This document shows, in pieces, positions 29,159-40,059 of a stretch of DNA of 57,487 nucleotides. Below the pieces are notes generated by a model. That model searched no databases and had not been told where the DNA came from. It worked only from the letters and a program-made list of their open reading frames with translations. Source of the DNA: Gracilaria vermiculophylla (Eukaryota > Rhodophyta > Florideophyceae > Gracilariales > Gracilariaceae); NCBI GenBank assembly GCA_019155205.2, contig JAHNZQ020003150.1:2081283-2138769 (forward strand). The letters run 5' to 3'. Both the position numbers and the translations under genes were made by a program. Position 1 is the stretch's first letter, and each line of letters opens with the position of its first letter.

Positions 29159-29627
29159 GTCTTGGCATCTTGTTCAAATTTGTATATCTATATATAACGA
29201 GAACTGGTTTTGATAATTTGTATTTGTCTTGTTCACGAGAGCATATATCGTAGTTCCCTATGCTCTCGTAAATCTCCTATGCCTATAAAGACAGGGCATT
29301 GAGTTAATCACTGATATCTCAAGGCCCTCAGCTTCCATTATCTTGTTTCCACCTGTTCATCCTCTCAAGACGTGTCCCATCACTTTTCATACTCCTCCTC
29401 TTTTCCTAAGGACGTCGGCCCATCTCGAGCTGTGCAATCAGGCGGGCAGAGTGTATCTTACAGTGCATCGCGCTTCAGTGGCAGCGTACAAATATCTTAT
29501 TTGAACCACGGCGGGGCATGAACCCGCGACCCCTGTATCTGGGCCCATAACTATTGAAAAACAGTTGAGCCACTCTGGCGCTCCTGCGCTGGTTCTCTGT
29601 ACTTGTCCCATCACTTTTCATACCTAC

Positions 29628-30018
29628 CCTCTTGGCAGTAGACGTGCGCCCCGTTGGTGAGATGCTGTATGACAGCACCCTGAATGGCCACAGAGTTGTC
29701 TTAGAGCTCGACCCCGGAGCATCTCACGCCTTCCTCTCTCCTGCCGCCGCCCGGCTCTGCCAACGCCACATGCGCCCCTTGCCATTAGACCAAACTGAGC
29801 TTAGCGACAGCTCGACCATCCCGATAAAGTCCTTGACGAGGAATTTTATTCAACTGGGCAGGCCGCCGGCCGAAATCACAGCATATGTGATACAGATGCG
29901 GGAAACCATCGAGAACCTACCTGTGATCCCGTTCGGACGTCAGTGGCTCCGCAACACACTCCTCGCTATCGATTTTGACTCGTACGCTTTCACCATCAAG
30001 CACGCTAATGGTTCGTAG
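29628..30018 (+). pseudogene. Gypsy element 7 protease
   Basis: Reads LELDPGASHAFLSPAAARLC: the retropepsin site is D-P-G-A where D-S/T-G-A is usual. It continues with IPIKSLTRNFIQLGRPPAEI and VIPFGRQWLRNTLLAIDFDS. The frame joins the gag side across the TRIM insertion. The homologue at 34860-35280 has DPEAP instead. Pro at the second position is shared by both copies, so it may be a family trait. Confidence 0.75.
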
Positions 30019-30081
30019 CTCCGCGTACTTTCCGGAAGGCATACATCCTTCGCCTCGCCGGCCATATCCGAAATCATTCCA

Positions 30082-31046
30082 ATGATCTCATTTAAACGTC
30101 TTTGCCAACTTACACGGACAAAAGAGTGCAAACTCTTCACTATTGGCCTCCAGGCCAACTCCTCTATGCAATGCCACACAAAGCTCTCATGCCTTGTCGA
30201 GAGATTTCACGACATCTTCCGTGAAGAGCTTTCGGACACGCTTGCGCCAAAAAGAGACCTCAATTTCGAGATCAACCTTTAACAAGACGTACCCACACCG
30301 GTTCGCCCGGTCACCCGCCACTCTACAAATGAACTCACACTACTGCGCGACATTCTGGACCACCTACTCCGCAAGGGCCTACTCCACCCCTCCACTTCCC
30401 CCTACGGACCATCCATCTTCTTTGTCAAAAAGAAGGCTGGGTAGCTTCGTATGGTGTGCGTGCATCGCGGGCTAAATAGAATTTCAATCCTCAACTTCAC
30501 ACCCCTGCCACTCATCGATGAAGTGCTAGACCAGGTGGCAGACGCGCGATACGTGTCCCAGATTGATCTTGTAGGCACCTACCACCAAATGAAGATACGG
30601 GAAAGGATTGTCACAAAAATGCTGTTCGCACCCGATTTGGTTCCTTCGAATGACGTTTCTAGTGCTTTTGGCTCACCAATGCCCCAGCCACGTTCTCGCG
30701 ACTGATCGCGTCCGTACTTTGCTCTTTCAAGGGATGGTACCTGGTAATCTATCTCAACGACGTCGTGGTATACAACCGAACTCTCGCGGAACACAAGACG
30801 CACTTGCACACGGTCTTCGACTCACTTCGCGTATACAACTTGTTTGCCAAACGCAACACATGCTCATTTGGTACGAAAGAAGTAGACTTCCTAGGTTTTC
30901 GTGTGTCGGAAAAGTGTATAGCCACATTAGAACCCCTCACCAATGCCATCCGCAACTGGGCCACGCCTTGCAACATTCGGCATGTGCAGCATTTCATGGG
31001 ACAGGCCAACTTTTCCTTGGAGTACAAAGCAAGAAGAAGCTTTTAG
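30082..31046 (+). pseudogene. Gypsy element 7 reverse transcriptase
   Basis: Motifs: RDLNFEINL, LLRKGLLHPSTSPYGPSIFF, VKKKAG-stop-LRMVC (TAG near 30442), PLPLIDEVLDQVADARYVSQ and IDLVGTYHQMKIRERIVTKM. After a frameshift: IYLNDVVVYNRTLAEHKTHL. The catalytic YLDD is YLND, losing one metal-binding Asp. Then KEVDFLGFRVSEK and HVQHFMGQANF. Clearly inactive. Confidence 0.85.
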
Positions 31047-32577
31047 AAAGCTGAAGGACGCACTCACCTCAGCCTCGGTGCTGGTTCATGCCAACCCCAC
31101 CCAGCCATTCTACCTTGCCACAGGCGCCTCTCAATTCGCCGTCTGTGCGACAGTCTGGCAGAATGGACACTCGGTCGCCTTCCTCTCCCATCACTTCTCG
31201 CCGGCAGACAGCAAATGAGATACGGGAGATCAAGAGCTATTCACAGCCATGGTCGCCCTCCGCGCATGGAGTCCGCACCTTAGAGCTCGCAACTATACGC
31301 TCCTGATGGATCAAGACTCGATCACATATCTCCACACGAAGCACAAGCGCTTTGGACGACAGTTTCGTTAGCCCGATGAGACCCAAGAATTCCCCTTCGA
31401 CATCAAACACATCGCTGGATGGAAAAACGTTGCACCCAATGCCCTCAGCCACCGCCCAGATCACGACCTATGGCGTCTGTGCCCTCTGAAGATCCAGTTT
31501 GCCGACATACGTACCCACATCCGAGCTGCTTACGAAACTAATCAACTAGCACAGTCATTGCTCTCATCAGCCACCGATACATCGCCGAGCTTCCACCGTA
31601 TAATGAAGTTTCAGATAACGAAAAGACTGATTTTCCTGATTGCAACATCGCCAACACGGCTCTATGTCCCCACTAGAAGCCTCTAGGGGGAGCTCATCGC
31701 ACATATTTATGGAATTGGCTACCTGAGTGTGGATACGACGTACTGCAAAACATCACACTACAGTTATTGGCCTCAGATGTACGGGACTTACTTAATTTTA
31801 CACGCGAATGCCGCCATCCCCAGTCCAACAAATTGCCCAACACTGGTCCAACAGGCGAATTAAAGCCCATCCCCATCTAAATTCGGTGGTAGGAGACAGT
31901 CACATTCGACATTATGACGAAGCTCCCTAAGAATGCCGTGGGACAGGACACCTTTCTCGTCATCGTCGACAAACTGTCGAAGTGAGCACTTTTCATCCCC
32001 ACCACGAAACTGACCTCAGCAAAGAAGGCATTTAAACTCTTCGACAGCCATCTGTTCTCGAATTTTTGAGATCCCTCAAACCCTCATCTCTAACCGAGAT
32101 CTGAAGGTAGCCTCACAGTTCCGGCGCTCCATCATGCGTCTCTTTGGCATTCATTCGAACGTATCGTCAGCACACCACCATGAGACGGACGGCCAGTGAG
32201 GGAATCTCATCCGAACCTTGTTGTCAATGCTCCGTCCCTCGGTCCATGCAGCCCCAACCGACTGGCTCCTGGCCCTGCCAACGCTGGAGTTTGAATATGA
32301 CTCCTCACGTCATAGAAGCACCAGATTTACATCATTTGAAGTCCGTATGAGCTACGCTTCACCTTCTCCAGCGACAAACGCGCTCGAAGTGCCACCATCA
32401 TCCGATGCTATTGACTATGCCGCCCGTCGCGACGCTCTTTCGGCTCTCGCCCAAGACAATCTTGTAGCGCCGAGTGTGCGCCAGAATAATTACGCATACA
32501 ATAAGCGCTCCAACCTACAACTATCCGTCAACGACCTCGTCTTTGTCCGCGTTGACCGCCTGTGCGCTTTACGGTAG
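31047..32577 (+). pseudogene. Gypsy element 7 RNase H and integrase
   Basis: RNase H: LKDALTSASVLVHANPTQPF, YLATGASQFAVCATVWQNGH (TDAS-type catalytic Asp replaced by Gly), SHHFSPADSK then TGA, and FDIKHIAGWKNVAPNALSHR. A TAG near 31368 stands where a Trp is usual. Integrase: YWPQMYGTYL, LISNRDLKVASQFRRSIMRL and HHETDGQ then stop, then VHAAPTDWLLALPTLEFEYD and YAARRDALSALAQDN. Several stops and shifts. The chromodomain expected at the C terminus is not found here. Confidence 0.75.
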
Positions 32578-32841
32578 GATGACGCAATGTTTTCGGAGAG
32601 GTGGAGGCTTCTCTGTTCGATGCCCTCCTTTTTTACTTGGTCGGGTTGTGTCAGTATGTTAAATACTATTAATGTGTTTCCCTATGCGGAAAAACTGCCT
32701 GAGCGCATGTCATTCTTGGGTTTCATGGTATACGATGAACGGTATTGTGGAATAAAATTTAACCCATCCACCGGTGTTGCGTGGGTGCCTTGCATGGTTG
32801 CTTGCTGGGCATCCACTACACTCCCCTTTTTCAGAGAGAAA

Positions 32842-33290
32842 GATATATCTTAGCTTTCCTTGTAAGTGAGGTGGGGGTAGACTTTCGACGGAGTAGCCTC
32901 AGGAACGTTTCGGGGACGTCAGAGTAGATTTGTGCCATTGGTTCCTGTGAATCTTCACTTTTGTCCAAACCCTTCCACTATACCAGAACAAAAAAGCCGT
33001 CTTTAGTTTCAACCAGTTTCAGAAGGTGTGAGAACGGCATTCCTGTTTCGGAGGATATGACGTGAGATAAGATTGCTCTCTTATCCAGCGAGTGGTGGTG
33101 GTAGAACTTAAGTAGGGAGCCATGAATGTTCTCCAGTACTCCGTTTTGTAGGTCTTCAACCATATACACATAATCTGAAAGTGCTTTGATGATCCTTCGC
33201 GGTCCTCGTCAACGATGTGCAAGATTTTCTCCTGCTTGGAAATCTTCTCGGGCAACTAGAACGAAATCACTGTTCTCCACTCTCTCGCGT
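32842..33290 (-). pseudogene. Orphan gypsy (chromovirus-type) C-terminal chromodomain fragment
   Basis: The minus strand reads YMVEDLQNGVLENIHGSLLK, FYHHHSLDKRAILSHVISSE, LKLVETKDGFFVLV, a stop, then WKGLDKSEDSQEPMAQIYSD and VPETFLRLL. This is the post-integrase linker plus chromodomain pattern of chromoviral gypsy elements, in which the chromodomain binds histone marks. The only in-frame interruption is a TAG (Lys/Arg position before WKG). It is opposite in strand to both gypsy copies beside it, so it is a separate relic. Confidence 0.65.
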
Positions 33291-34027
33291 TTAAGAATTG
33301 TGTGACATACTTCCCCTGTACTGTTGCAATTGTAGTCGACCGTAACAGTTATAATTGTCAAGGATAGGGTAGAATATTATCAGAACTGCTTGGGCTCATT
33401 GAGTATGTTCCAGTAGATCTTCTAATCAGCGACTCTTTGTTGAGCTGTATAAATTAAAGAAAACGACTCTCACTGATGCGAGAGGGCTGACGGCCTCCTG
33501 ATGAGGCTGAGTCCAAACGGAACTGCCGAATCTACCACGTATCTGTCATAGCTTCAAACGTATACGCCCTTGAAGGCGTTGCTTGGGTCGTGCGACTGAT
33601 AGGCTGTAGTTGCAAAGTATGCGTGGTCTCTCGATAAGGTAAGGTTTGATTTATATGTTTTTAATTGTTGTTAGAGAAGTTGGCAACGTTCTTGCCGGCC
33701 TTCTCTTTTTATACTGTTCTAAAACTCTGAATCTCCTACAACTAAATATCTTTTACTTGTTTGGATATCATCCATGCACGTAATCTGTGACGAGAATCAC
33801 TCGCTGCTAGAATTCACAGATTCTGTGGCCAGCGCAGATATTGCGTGTTGAGTGCCTCTGCACACACGCAACTGTATGTAACACATGAATACTATACGCC
33901 ATTTTTGTGTACTGTATTGTATCCATGACCCCGATGGGGTTCGTACAAATATGTCCATTATGTGTCGTAGCTCTGCACGAATATTCTACAAGACTACCGC
34001 GCTAGTCGCGTTGACCTCTCAGGTGTC
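33291..34027. other. No recognisable gene between gypsy relics
   Basis: AT-rich unique-looking sequence. A CTGATGAG motif near 33498-33505 recalls a hammerhead ribozyme core but does not complete it. Part may be LTR or leader of the gypsy copy starting at 34028. A TATAAATTAAAG stretch lies at 33450-33461. Confidence 0.4.
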
Positions 34028-34657
34028 GTGAAGTCTGTGCATACCATCACTTTCTCTGCAATACAGGAAGAGAGGACCTCCATCACCATTCGAGATTTCA
34101 TCTCGAGTCTCCGAATGGTGGCAAATCTCTTCCCGACGGTCACCAAAGAGAAGGAGATTTGGGTGACATCGTGCCAATTTCGGAAGATTATAAACCGATG
34201 GTGCAACCGGGCCATTACTCAAGGGGAATACTTTATCTCATTGGAAGAGCTTGAAGCAGATCCTCGCAAAGCCTTTGTCCTTGAAAATGAGCTTGCTGAA
34301 GCCCGCATTCAGATCATACAATTTCGCCTTCAAGCCTCTATGGATTACCAAATCACCAAATTTATCCACCTTATCAAGGTTTGTGAGACATCGCTCTCCG
34401 AAGCATACAATTACTTTCAACTCTCAGTCCCGACCCACTACAAGTGCCAACTTTTGGAATGCGATCCTTACGAACGACCAATAGACTTGAAGCACGCCAT
34501 TAACGTGGTCCGAATGCTTCATACCGCAGCCAAGTGGCGCAAAAAAGAGCCTAAGTACGCCCCCAATCCGCTCGACACCAAAGAAGGATGCCCGGAGACC
34601 TCCCCCGCCACCTTAAAACGGAGCTCACGGATGCAAAAACCATCAAGAAACATCTGA
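34028..34657 (+). pseudogene. Gypsy element 8 gag
   Basis: A 209-residue frame aligned with element 7 gag: FRKIINRWCNRAITQGEYFI, IQIIQFRLQASMDYQITKFI, HLIKVCETSLSEAYNYFQLS and VPTHYKCQLLECDPYERP. An open frame of this length with normal composition is well supported. The knuckle CMRCGLKPWSARNHAC follows at about 34729. Confidence 0.8.
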
Positions 34658-34731
34658 CAGCCAGCTCCTCCGGCCCTGCAGACCGCAGCAACGAACTACA
34701 GTAAAAGATCTAACGTGCGCACGACCTGTGC

Positions 34732-35280
34732 ATGCGCTGTGGACTGAAGCCGTGGAGTGCTCGGAATCACGCTTGTCGTCGTGTACCCCCCAAAATCACT
34801 CTCCCACAACCAACTTTCGGCGTCAAAAAACTAACCAATCGACACCGTGGGGTGGATGAAACATCTTCGGCAAAATCTTCCGCTATGCCCAGCCTCTTTT
34901 TTCTGGACATCCCTCCGTCTGGAGAGACGATTTATGAAGGCAAACTAAATAGCCACAGGATCGCCTTCCACCTCGACCCCGAAGCCCCACATGCCTTCTT
35001 CTCCCCCATTGCTGCAAAAAAATGCGAGCTCACGCTCCAAACTTCCCACTTCTGCCTTACGGAGTTAGGTGACAGCTCTTCTGTGTCAATACTCGGGGAG
35101 ACAAGGACACCAATTCAATCGGGAAACGCACGAACCACAATTACAGCGTATGTCATCAACACGAAAATAACTGTGAACGACTTGTCGCTGATCACGGTTG
35201 GCCGCCTATGGCTTTGCCGCGTGCTTCCCACTCGGGATTGGGCTTTGTACATGCTTATCATCAAGCGCGCTGATGGTTGA
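34732..35280 (+). pseudogene. Gypsy element 8 zinc knuckle and protease
   Basis: Starts in a Cys-rich knuckle (MRCGLKPWSARNHACRRV), then a linker and a retropepsin region: FHLDPEAPHAFFSPIAAKKC, SVSILGETRTPIQSGNARTT and ITVGRLWLCRVLPTRDWALY. The active-site triad is D-P-E, lacking Gly, so it should be inactive. 182 residues. Confidence 0.75.
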
Positions 35281-35780
35281 CGCTTCTCTATACACCCCCT
35301 CACAACACCGTCTTTGAGCTACTGCCAGTCAAAGGATACGATCCCGATGATCTCCTTCAAACGAGTGCGCTGGATAACACGCAAGAAGCAGTTTGAACTG
35401 TATGCAATACGCGTCAGCCCAAAAATCGCTGTCTTCTGCCACCCTGAGCTCACCGACCTTTTCGAAGACCTCCTTGAACTCTTTGGCAGCTTATCAAACA
35501 TTTCCATGGACGCGGGTATCTGGGCGCCGATACGACCCACTCTGTAACACAGGAGAGTTGAAAGAAGTCTGGCCAGGCCCATGCTCTTCTCCAGGGTGGG
35601 TCTGGCTGTGTTTCATAGTGATTCTTAAAACTAAACATTAAGCGTTTTACCTTCTACTTTATCTACTTGTACATTTGCAGCGCACGGCGCTATATCGTCG
35701 TGCGGTTGGACTGTGCGGTGCGTGCTTGAAGTGCTTGAAGCACACGAAGCAATTATGCGAAGTGGCTTGAACCAAGCGTT

Positions 35781-37076
35781 GTGCTGACAAACTGCAATGT
35801 TCTTGGGCGCCGCGTTCCGACATGCAGGGACAAGGCTTGCAGTTTAAAGGGCGACTCGCTTGAATCGCTAGGGTATATGGCTGGTTTCGTTACACACTCA
35901 AAACTTTCGCGCCACATCTACTGGCCCCAGATGTACCGCAAGGTGTTCAACTTCGTGCGGAAATGTCGCGACTGCCGGACCAATAAGTCAGCTTATTCGG
36001 CCCAACCCGGCCTTCTATAGCCATTGCCGATCATAGACCGCTGCTTAGACACGGGTAGTTCTGATTTCCTCACGGAACTCTCGAGGAATACCGCAGGACA
36101 AAATGCGATATTGGTTATCGTCTAAAAGCTGACCAAACGCGCACTATCCATCCCAACCAAGAAGAAAGTCTCCGCGAAGGACACCATGGAACTCTTCGAC
36201 CTACACCTTTCTTCCAAATATGGAGCGCCTCGCACACTCATCTCGAACAGGGTTCCTAAAGTCACGTCAAGCTTCTGGCGTTTTTTCACCCGCATGCTCT
36301 GAATTCGAAGCAACGTCTCTACAGCCAACCACCCGCAAATCGACGGGCAGTCCAAAAACGTCATTCGGACATTTTCGGTTATGCTCCGCCCAACGATCCA
36401 AGCGGCTCCAACCATTTGGCACTCGGCCGTACCCAATGTGAAGGTCGGGTATTATGCCGCAAAATGCGACAGCCTCATCTTCGCTCTTTTCGAGGTTAGT
36501 CTCGGCTACATTCCCCACTCATCCACAACCCAAACCCTGGATGCTGCAGCGCCGAAAGAAGCCATCGACTACGCTAACCGCCGCACAGGACTCACAGTGC
36601 TCGCCCGCGACAACGTTGCGGTTCCTGTCGAGCGTCAAAGACACTACGTGTATCAGAAATGGACCGATCTCACACTCTCCAAGGGTGACCTCGTGCTTGT
36701 TCGCGCAGACTGTCGGTCTTCCGTCCACTACACGTTCCTCACTCAGAAATGGCAGTCACGCTTTATCGGTTCATTTAGGGTACTGGAAACCCTCGACACG
36801 GACACATACCAATTGAAACTACCGCTAATTATGCGCCACGCCCATGACATTTTCCATGTCTCTAAGCTGAAGGGCCTCTACGGCTATAACTGCGGACTGT
36901 TGGACATCGTCCATCATAGTTCCGGCACGGTCGAACAGGAAGCCGACCACGTCCTGGACAAAGAAACGAGTCAACCGCTGCATCTCCTATCGGACCCGTT
37001 TGGTTTGGGATACAGACGCCGCCGCACTACGGCTCCCGCAAACAGCGCTCCGCAACTGCCAAGCCAAAGTTCTTGA
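35781..37076 (+). pseudogene. Gypsy element 8 integrase
   Basis: One frame with three stops (TAG 36018, TAA 36123, TGA 36300). HSKLSRHIYWPQMYRKVFNF with VRKCRDCRTNKS is the HHCC-type zinc domain end. DTMELFDLHLSSKYGAPRTL with ISNRVPKVTSSFW is a core piece. Then IQAAPTIWHSAVPNVKVGYY, YANRRTGLTVLARDNVAVPV, KGDLVLVRADCRSSV, QKWQSRFIGSFRVLETLDTD, YQLKLPLIMRHAHDIFHVSK and VEQEADHVLDKETSQ, the start of a C-terminal module. No indels are seen. Confidence 0.8.
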
Positions 37077-37700
37077 GTTTAACAGCTCGTTTGGACAACT
37101 TCCCACAAAGAGGGGCGAGTGTAACAGCATTTTTCAAGAAGGTCCATCATCCGACGCTCTCCGTGCGCGTAACGCCCCGAAACACGCCCAAAGACAAACC
37201 GCGCAAAGCGCACAGTCGTCAACGACACTACAAGCCGCACCCGGGCCCAACAATGCCACCCACGGGTAGAACGGAAAACGACGCAGCGCATTTGCGAACC
37301 AACAGATCAGTTTATTGTGATCCGCTACAAACAAAAGTAAAAACGGTTACACAATTTTATCTAACAAAAGGCCTTGCCGGACCACTCCACTCCGGAGAGA
37401 GGTCTGGCCAGACTTCCTTTGATCTATATGCGTTGCAACTATCGTTTGAGGCAACAACCGTCGACTACACATGGTACACTACCCGATGGAAACGCTTTTT
37501 GGCATTGCATCGCGCGCTGGTCGTATCCTCAGCAAATTCTGGGCAGCAGCGCTCGGAAGCCCAATGGCGCCGGGAAAAGTTTTTCAAATCGAGAATCGGA
37601 CTACATGAACAGGCGTGGTGCTAACTCTTTTGCAGTTTTTGTTAGCTCTCGAGATCTTTCTGCAGTGCCTTTGATGAGATTCGGGTGCGCCTTTGCTCTC

Positions 37701-39681
37701 TGCCTTTTTTAAATAAAAGAATCTGTTTACCAAGGCAAGGGAACATGTTTTTAATGTATTGCTTTGTATGACGAAGACGTTCCATTTATATATAAGTCGG
37801 ATGCCATCAAGGTTTTGCTGATGGGTAGATTCATGGTTTCCGTAACAAATGAAACTTCTTTTTATTTGCTTCTTCTTGCTTTTGTTGCCTTTTTTCTCTT
37901 TTTGTTTCTTATGAAATACATAATTCCTCAAATACCCCAGTTTTGGTATTGAAACCATGAACTGCTTCGCGAACAAACGGAGAGCTTCACAACAGGACCC
38001 GAGGTACTTCACAAAAATGTGCGCAGCCTCAGATACTAAAAGCTTTGGTTTGTGACATGAATGTTAAATTTATGTTCATAATAATAATACAGTGCATTGG
38101 TTCTTTTTTTTGTATTTACAGGTTATAACCAGTATATCATTATGACATTTTGTGACTAGAATCATCAATACGGGTGCTGCCATATGAGCCCGACATCAAT
38201 GCACTTCGTAGTTATACCCGAATTTGACTTGCTTCGTCATTCATGGCATTTATCCGTTACTAGAGCGCGGCTGAGAGAATAACATGGCAGTCCAATTCTA
38301 TGTGTAGGTATTCCTAGACTTATCGTTGGCTTTCTGTCATCAAACGAGCTTCTCTAAATTATAACATTTACATATTTTTAGTGTTCTCATTTTTGTTGTT
38401 CAATGCTTCTTTTACTAATGCATGCGTAAATGTAACACACAGAGTGTTACAAAGAACTCAAGCCAGACCCCTTTTAGCTTAAAATGGGTCTCTTCGCCTT
38501 TTTATGTTGCCAAGAGCATCTCTACCCATCTACGAAACTCCAAGAAATCGAAGATATTGTAGTCTCATTATTGCACGTCTATCCCCGTCGGTGTTGTAAT
38601 CAGAACCTTTTATGAAACAGAAGTCCACTTCGCTTCGACAGCGCTCTAAAAATACGACATTTGGAGGGTGGGCCAAATGGAAAACTTGGAGCTTTTTCTG
38701 GAAACCAAACCAGCAACTTGCGCCTTAAATGAATTCCTACTACTTTTGGCTGCCATCAGTGCAGCACGTTTGCCGCTCGAAAGTGTTTACTGCGAAACAA
38801 AGTGGTCTCTTCTCATATTCTCAGGCCCTAGACTCACACAAAAGCGACCGAAGAATACAATTTCGCACAAAACAGATTATTGCAAACAAACGAAGCTGTG
38901 CAAAGCCAGTGCTCACACACGGCATCCTAAAACTCATAGTTTAATCGATGAATCTTAAATCATTCTTGAGATACATGAACGTTTAAATAAAACTGCCACA
39001 GTGTTTCTAAATATCCTGACCAGCCAAACAGAGTTCTAAAATCGGTAGATTGAAACACGAAAGCTGGTAAATAACGGATAAACGCTGGAACGGTAACGAC
39101 GTGTTGTTCATATGTCACGGCTTGATAAAACCCAAACAAAGCTTGCGAAAAGGAGCTTGATGTGTCGTTTGCGGAAGTAATGCGGTTATATGAAAAGAAA
39201 GTTGATTCTATATTAACATAAATCCCATTCTCAAAGTGCACAAAGGCTTCGGTATCTTTGTGTTGTTCGAAAGCTCGTTGAGAGTTCCTTTGTTTTGGGG
39301 GAGTTCTTCAAAGAAACAAGTGTAAAAAAACGAGTATGTCATGTACACGTAACGACGTAGAACGCGCTGCCTTATTACTTTGTAATAATCAAAGAATTAT
39401 ATACGACACATACGTGTTAAAGTTAGATACGACTCTGGCCAATTGACCTGAATTTCCGTTTGGATCGATTTTGACGTTTTTGAGTAAAACACAGACTAAG
39501 AGCATAATCCTTTGATCTCAACAATTCTACGTTTTTGAGGCGTACCTTACTATACCTTGATAGGTAGTACAAAACGATAGATTACAGAAATGTAGCTAAG
39601 AGGTGCTTGACTTGGGACCATTTAGGTTGCACTGACCGCCGCATAGCGCCAGGTTGCACACTATTCGGTTGTGTAGTGTCG
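37701..39681. other. AT-rich region, no recognisable gene
   Basis: Only short frames. Those at 38668-38958 plus and 38960-39241 minus have normal composition but match no family I know. T-runs and AATAAAA-like signals are common. The left border of element 3 is at 39682. Confidence 0.45.
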
Positions 39682-39952
39682 TGAATAGTAGGTGACCCGT
39701 AAGCGACAGACACACTTTATCAACATTGTATCTTTGCCGATCCCAGTTATCGATTATGATTTGGCTTTCTATCCTTTGACGTACTATTTGAATCGGTTTG
39801 CTACGTCCTTCCCCAGTTGTTCTTTGGTAGGGCAGAGCACCCTATCGCACAGTAAAGTACTACGCGTCGTTCTCCTTACTCGTATTTTGGTGAACATGTG
39901 GTAGACCTGTGTCTATCACTGAGAGTTTCAGTGTTGCTCCGTTTTCTCGACA
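39682..39952 (+). repeat. 5' LTR of copia element 3
   Basis: TGAATAGTAGGTGACCCGTA to CTCCGTTTTCTCGACA, 271 bp, matching 50759-51031. Inside are the shared pieces TTTGGCTTTCTATCCTTTGA and CACTGAGAGTTTCAGTGTTG. Confidence 0.95.
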
Positions 39953-40059
39953 TTCGCGAACTAAGAGAAGAAACCCTTTCGCAGTTATATTACTCAAATA
40001 TGTCTACTGACTAGTCTCAGCAACTCAAACCGTGGGGCACCGTTCTCCTGCACAATGAG

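Larger units (their letters stand above)
26655..29369 (+). mobile_element. Copia element 6 nested in TRIM copy 4, with assembly gap
   Basis: 5' LTR 26655-26866 (running into the gap) and 3' LTR 29144-29369; over about 212 shared bases I see one difference. It is flanked by ACGTGT at 26649-26654 and 29370-29375. LTR ends are TCTCAGAGAC...CTCTCAAG, not the usual TG...CA. The interior after the gap encodes the integrase end, RT and RNase H in one frame. Primer site, gag, protease and most of integrase are missing in the 100-N gap, whose real size is probably over 2 kb. Confidence 0.9.
26600..29622 (-). mobile_element. Miniature LTR element (TRIM-like), copy 4, split by a copia element
   Basis: Left LTR 26600-26654 continues at 29376-29391; right LTR is 29552-29622. 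Each is 71 bp (TATTGAAAAAC to CTTTTCATA) and they differ at three positions. A perfect CCTAC duplication flanks it (26595-26599 and 29623-29627). The primer site TGGGCCCATAAC is at 29540-29551 and the complement of the polypurine tract (CTCCTCCTCTTTTCCT) at 29392-29407. Without the copia insert the element is 302 bp. It lies in the gypsy element 7 gag-pol region. Its box B-like motif is weaker (GGTTCATGCCC). Confidence 0.93.
25440..32580 (+). mobile_element. Gypsy element 7, interrupted by nested insertions at 26600-29622
   Basis: Ty3/gypsy order: gag (25516-26580), protease (29628-30018), RT (30082-31046), RNase H (31047-31470) and integrase (31480-32577), all plus. Between gag and protease lies a miniature LTR element with a copia element inside it. 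The CCTAC duplication and the open frame across the join (...TPLAP-T-LLAVDVRP...) show that gag and protease were once contiguous. LTRs are not identified. Many stops and shifts; not functional. Confidence 0.85.
34028..37700 (+). mobile_element. Gypsy element 8, RT deleted
   Basis: Related to element 7: gag (34028-34657), zinc knuckle and protease (34732-35280), a leader-to-RT stub (35314-35547), then directly integrase (35781-37076). RT and RNase H, about 1.5 kb, are missing between about 35547 and 35780. AAAGAGGGGCGAG (37107-37119) followed by TGTAACAGC at 37120 is a plausible polypurine tract and 3' LTR start. The LTR end is not found. Confidence 0.8.

Noticed and set aside
33478..33560. 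Hammerhead-ribozyme-like CTGATGAG with a following AAAC
   Set aside because: The stem II bases pair poorly, the GAAA core lacks its G, and I could not find pairing stems I and III with a cleavage site.
37120..38453. TGTAACAGC...GTGTTACA as the two ends of a 1.3-kb gypsy LTR
   Set aside because: No second copy of this interval exists upstream of the gypsy gag, so the far end cannot be confirmed. Only the start next to the purine tract is kept.
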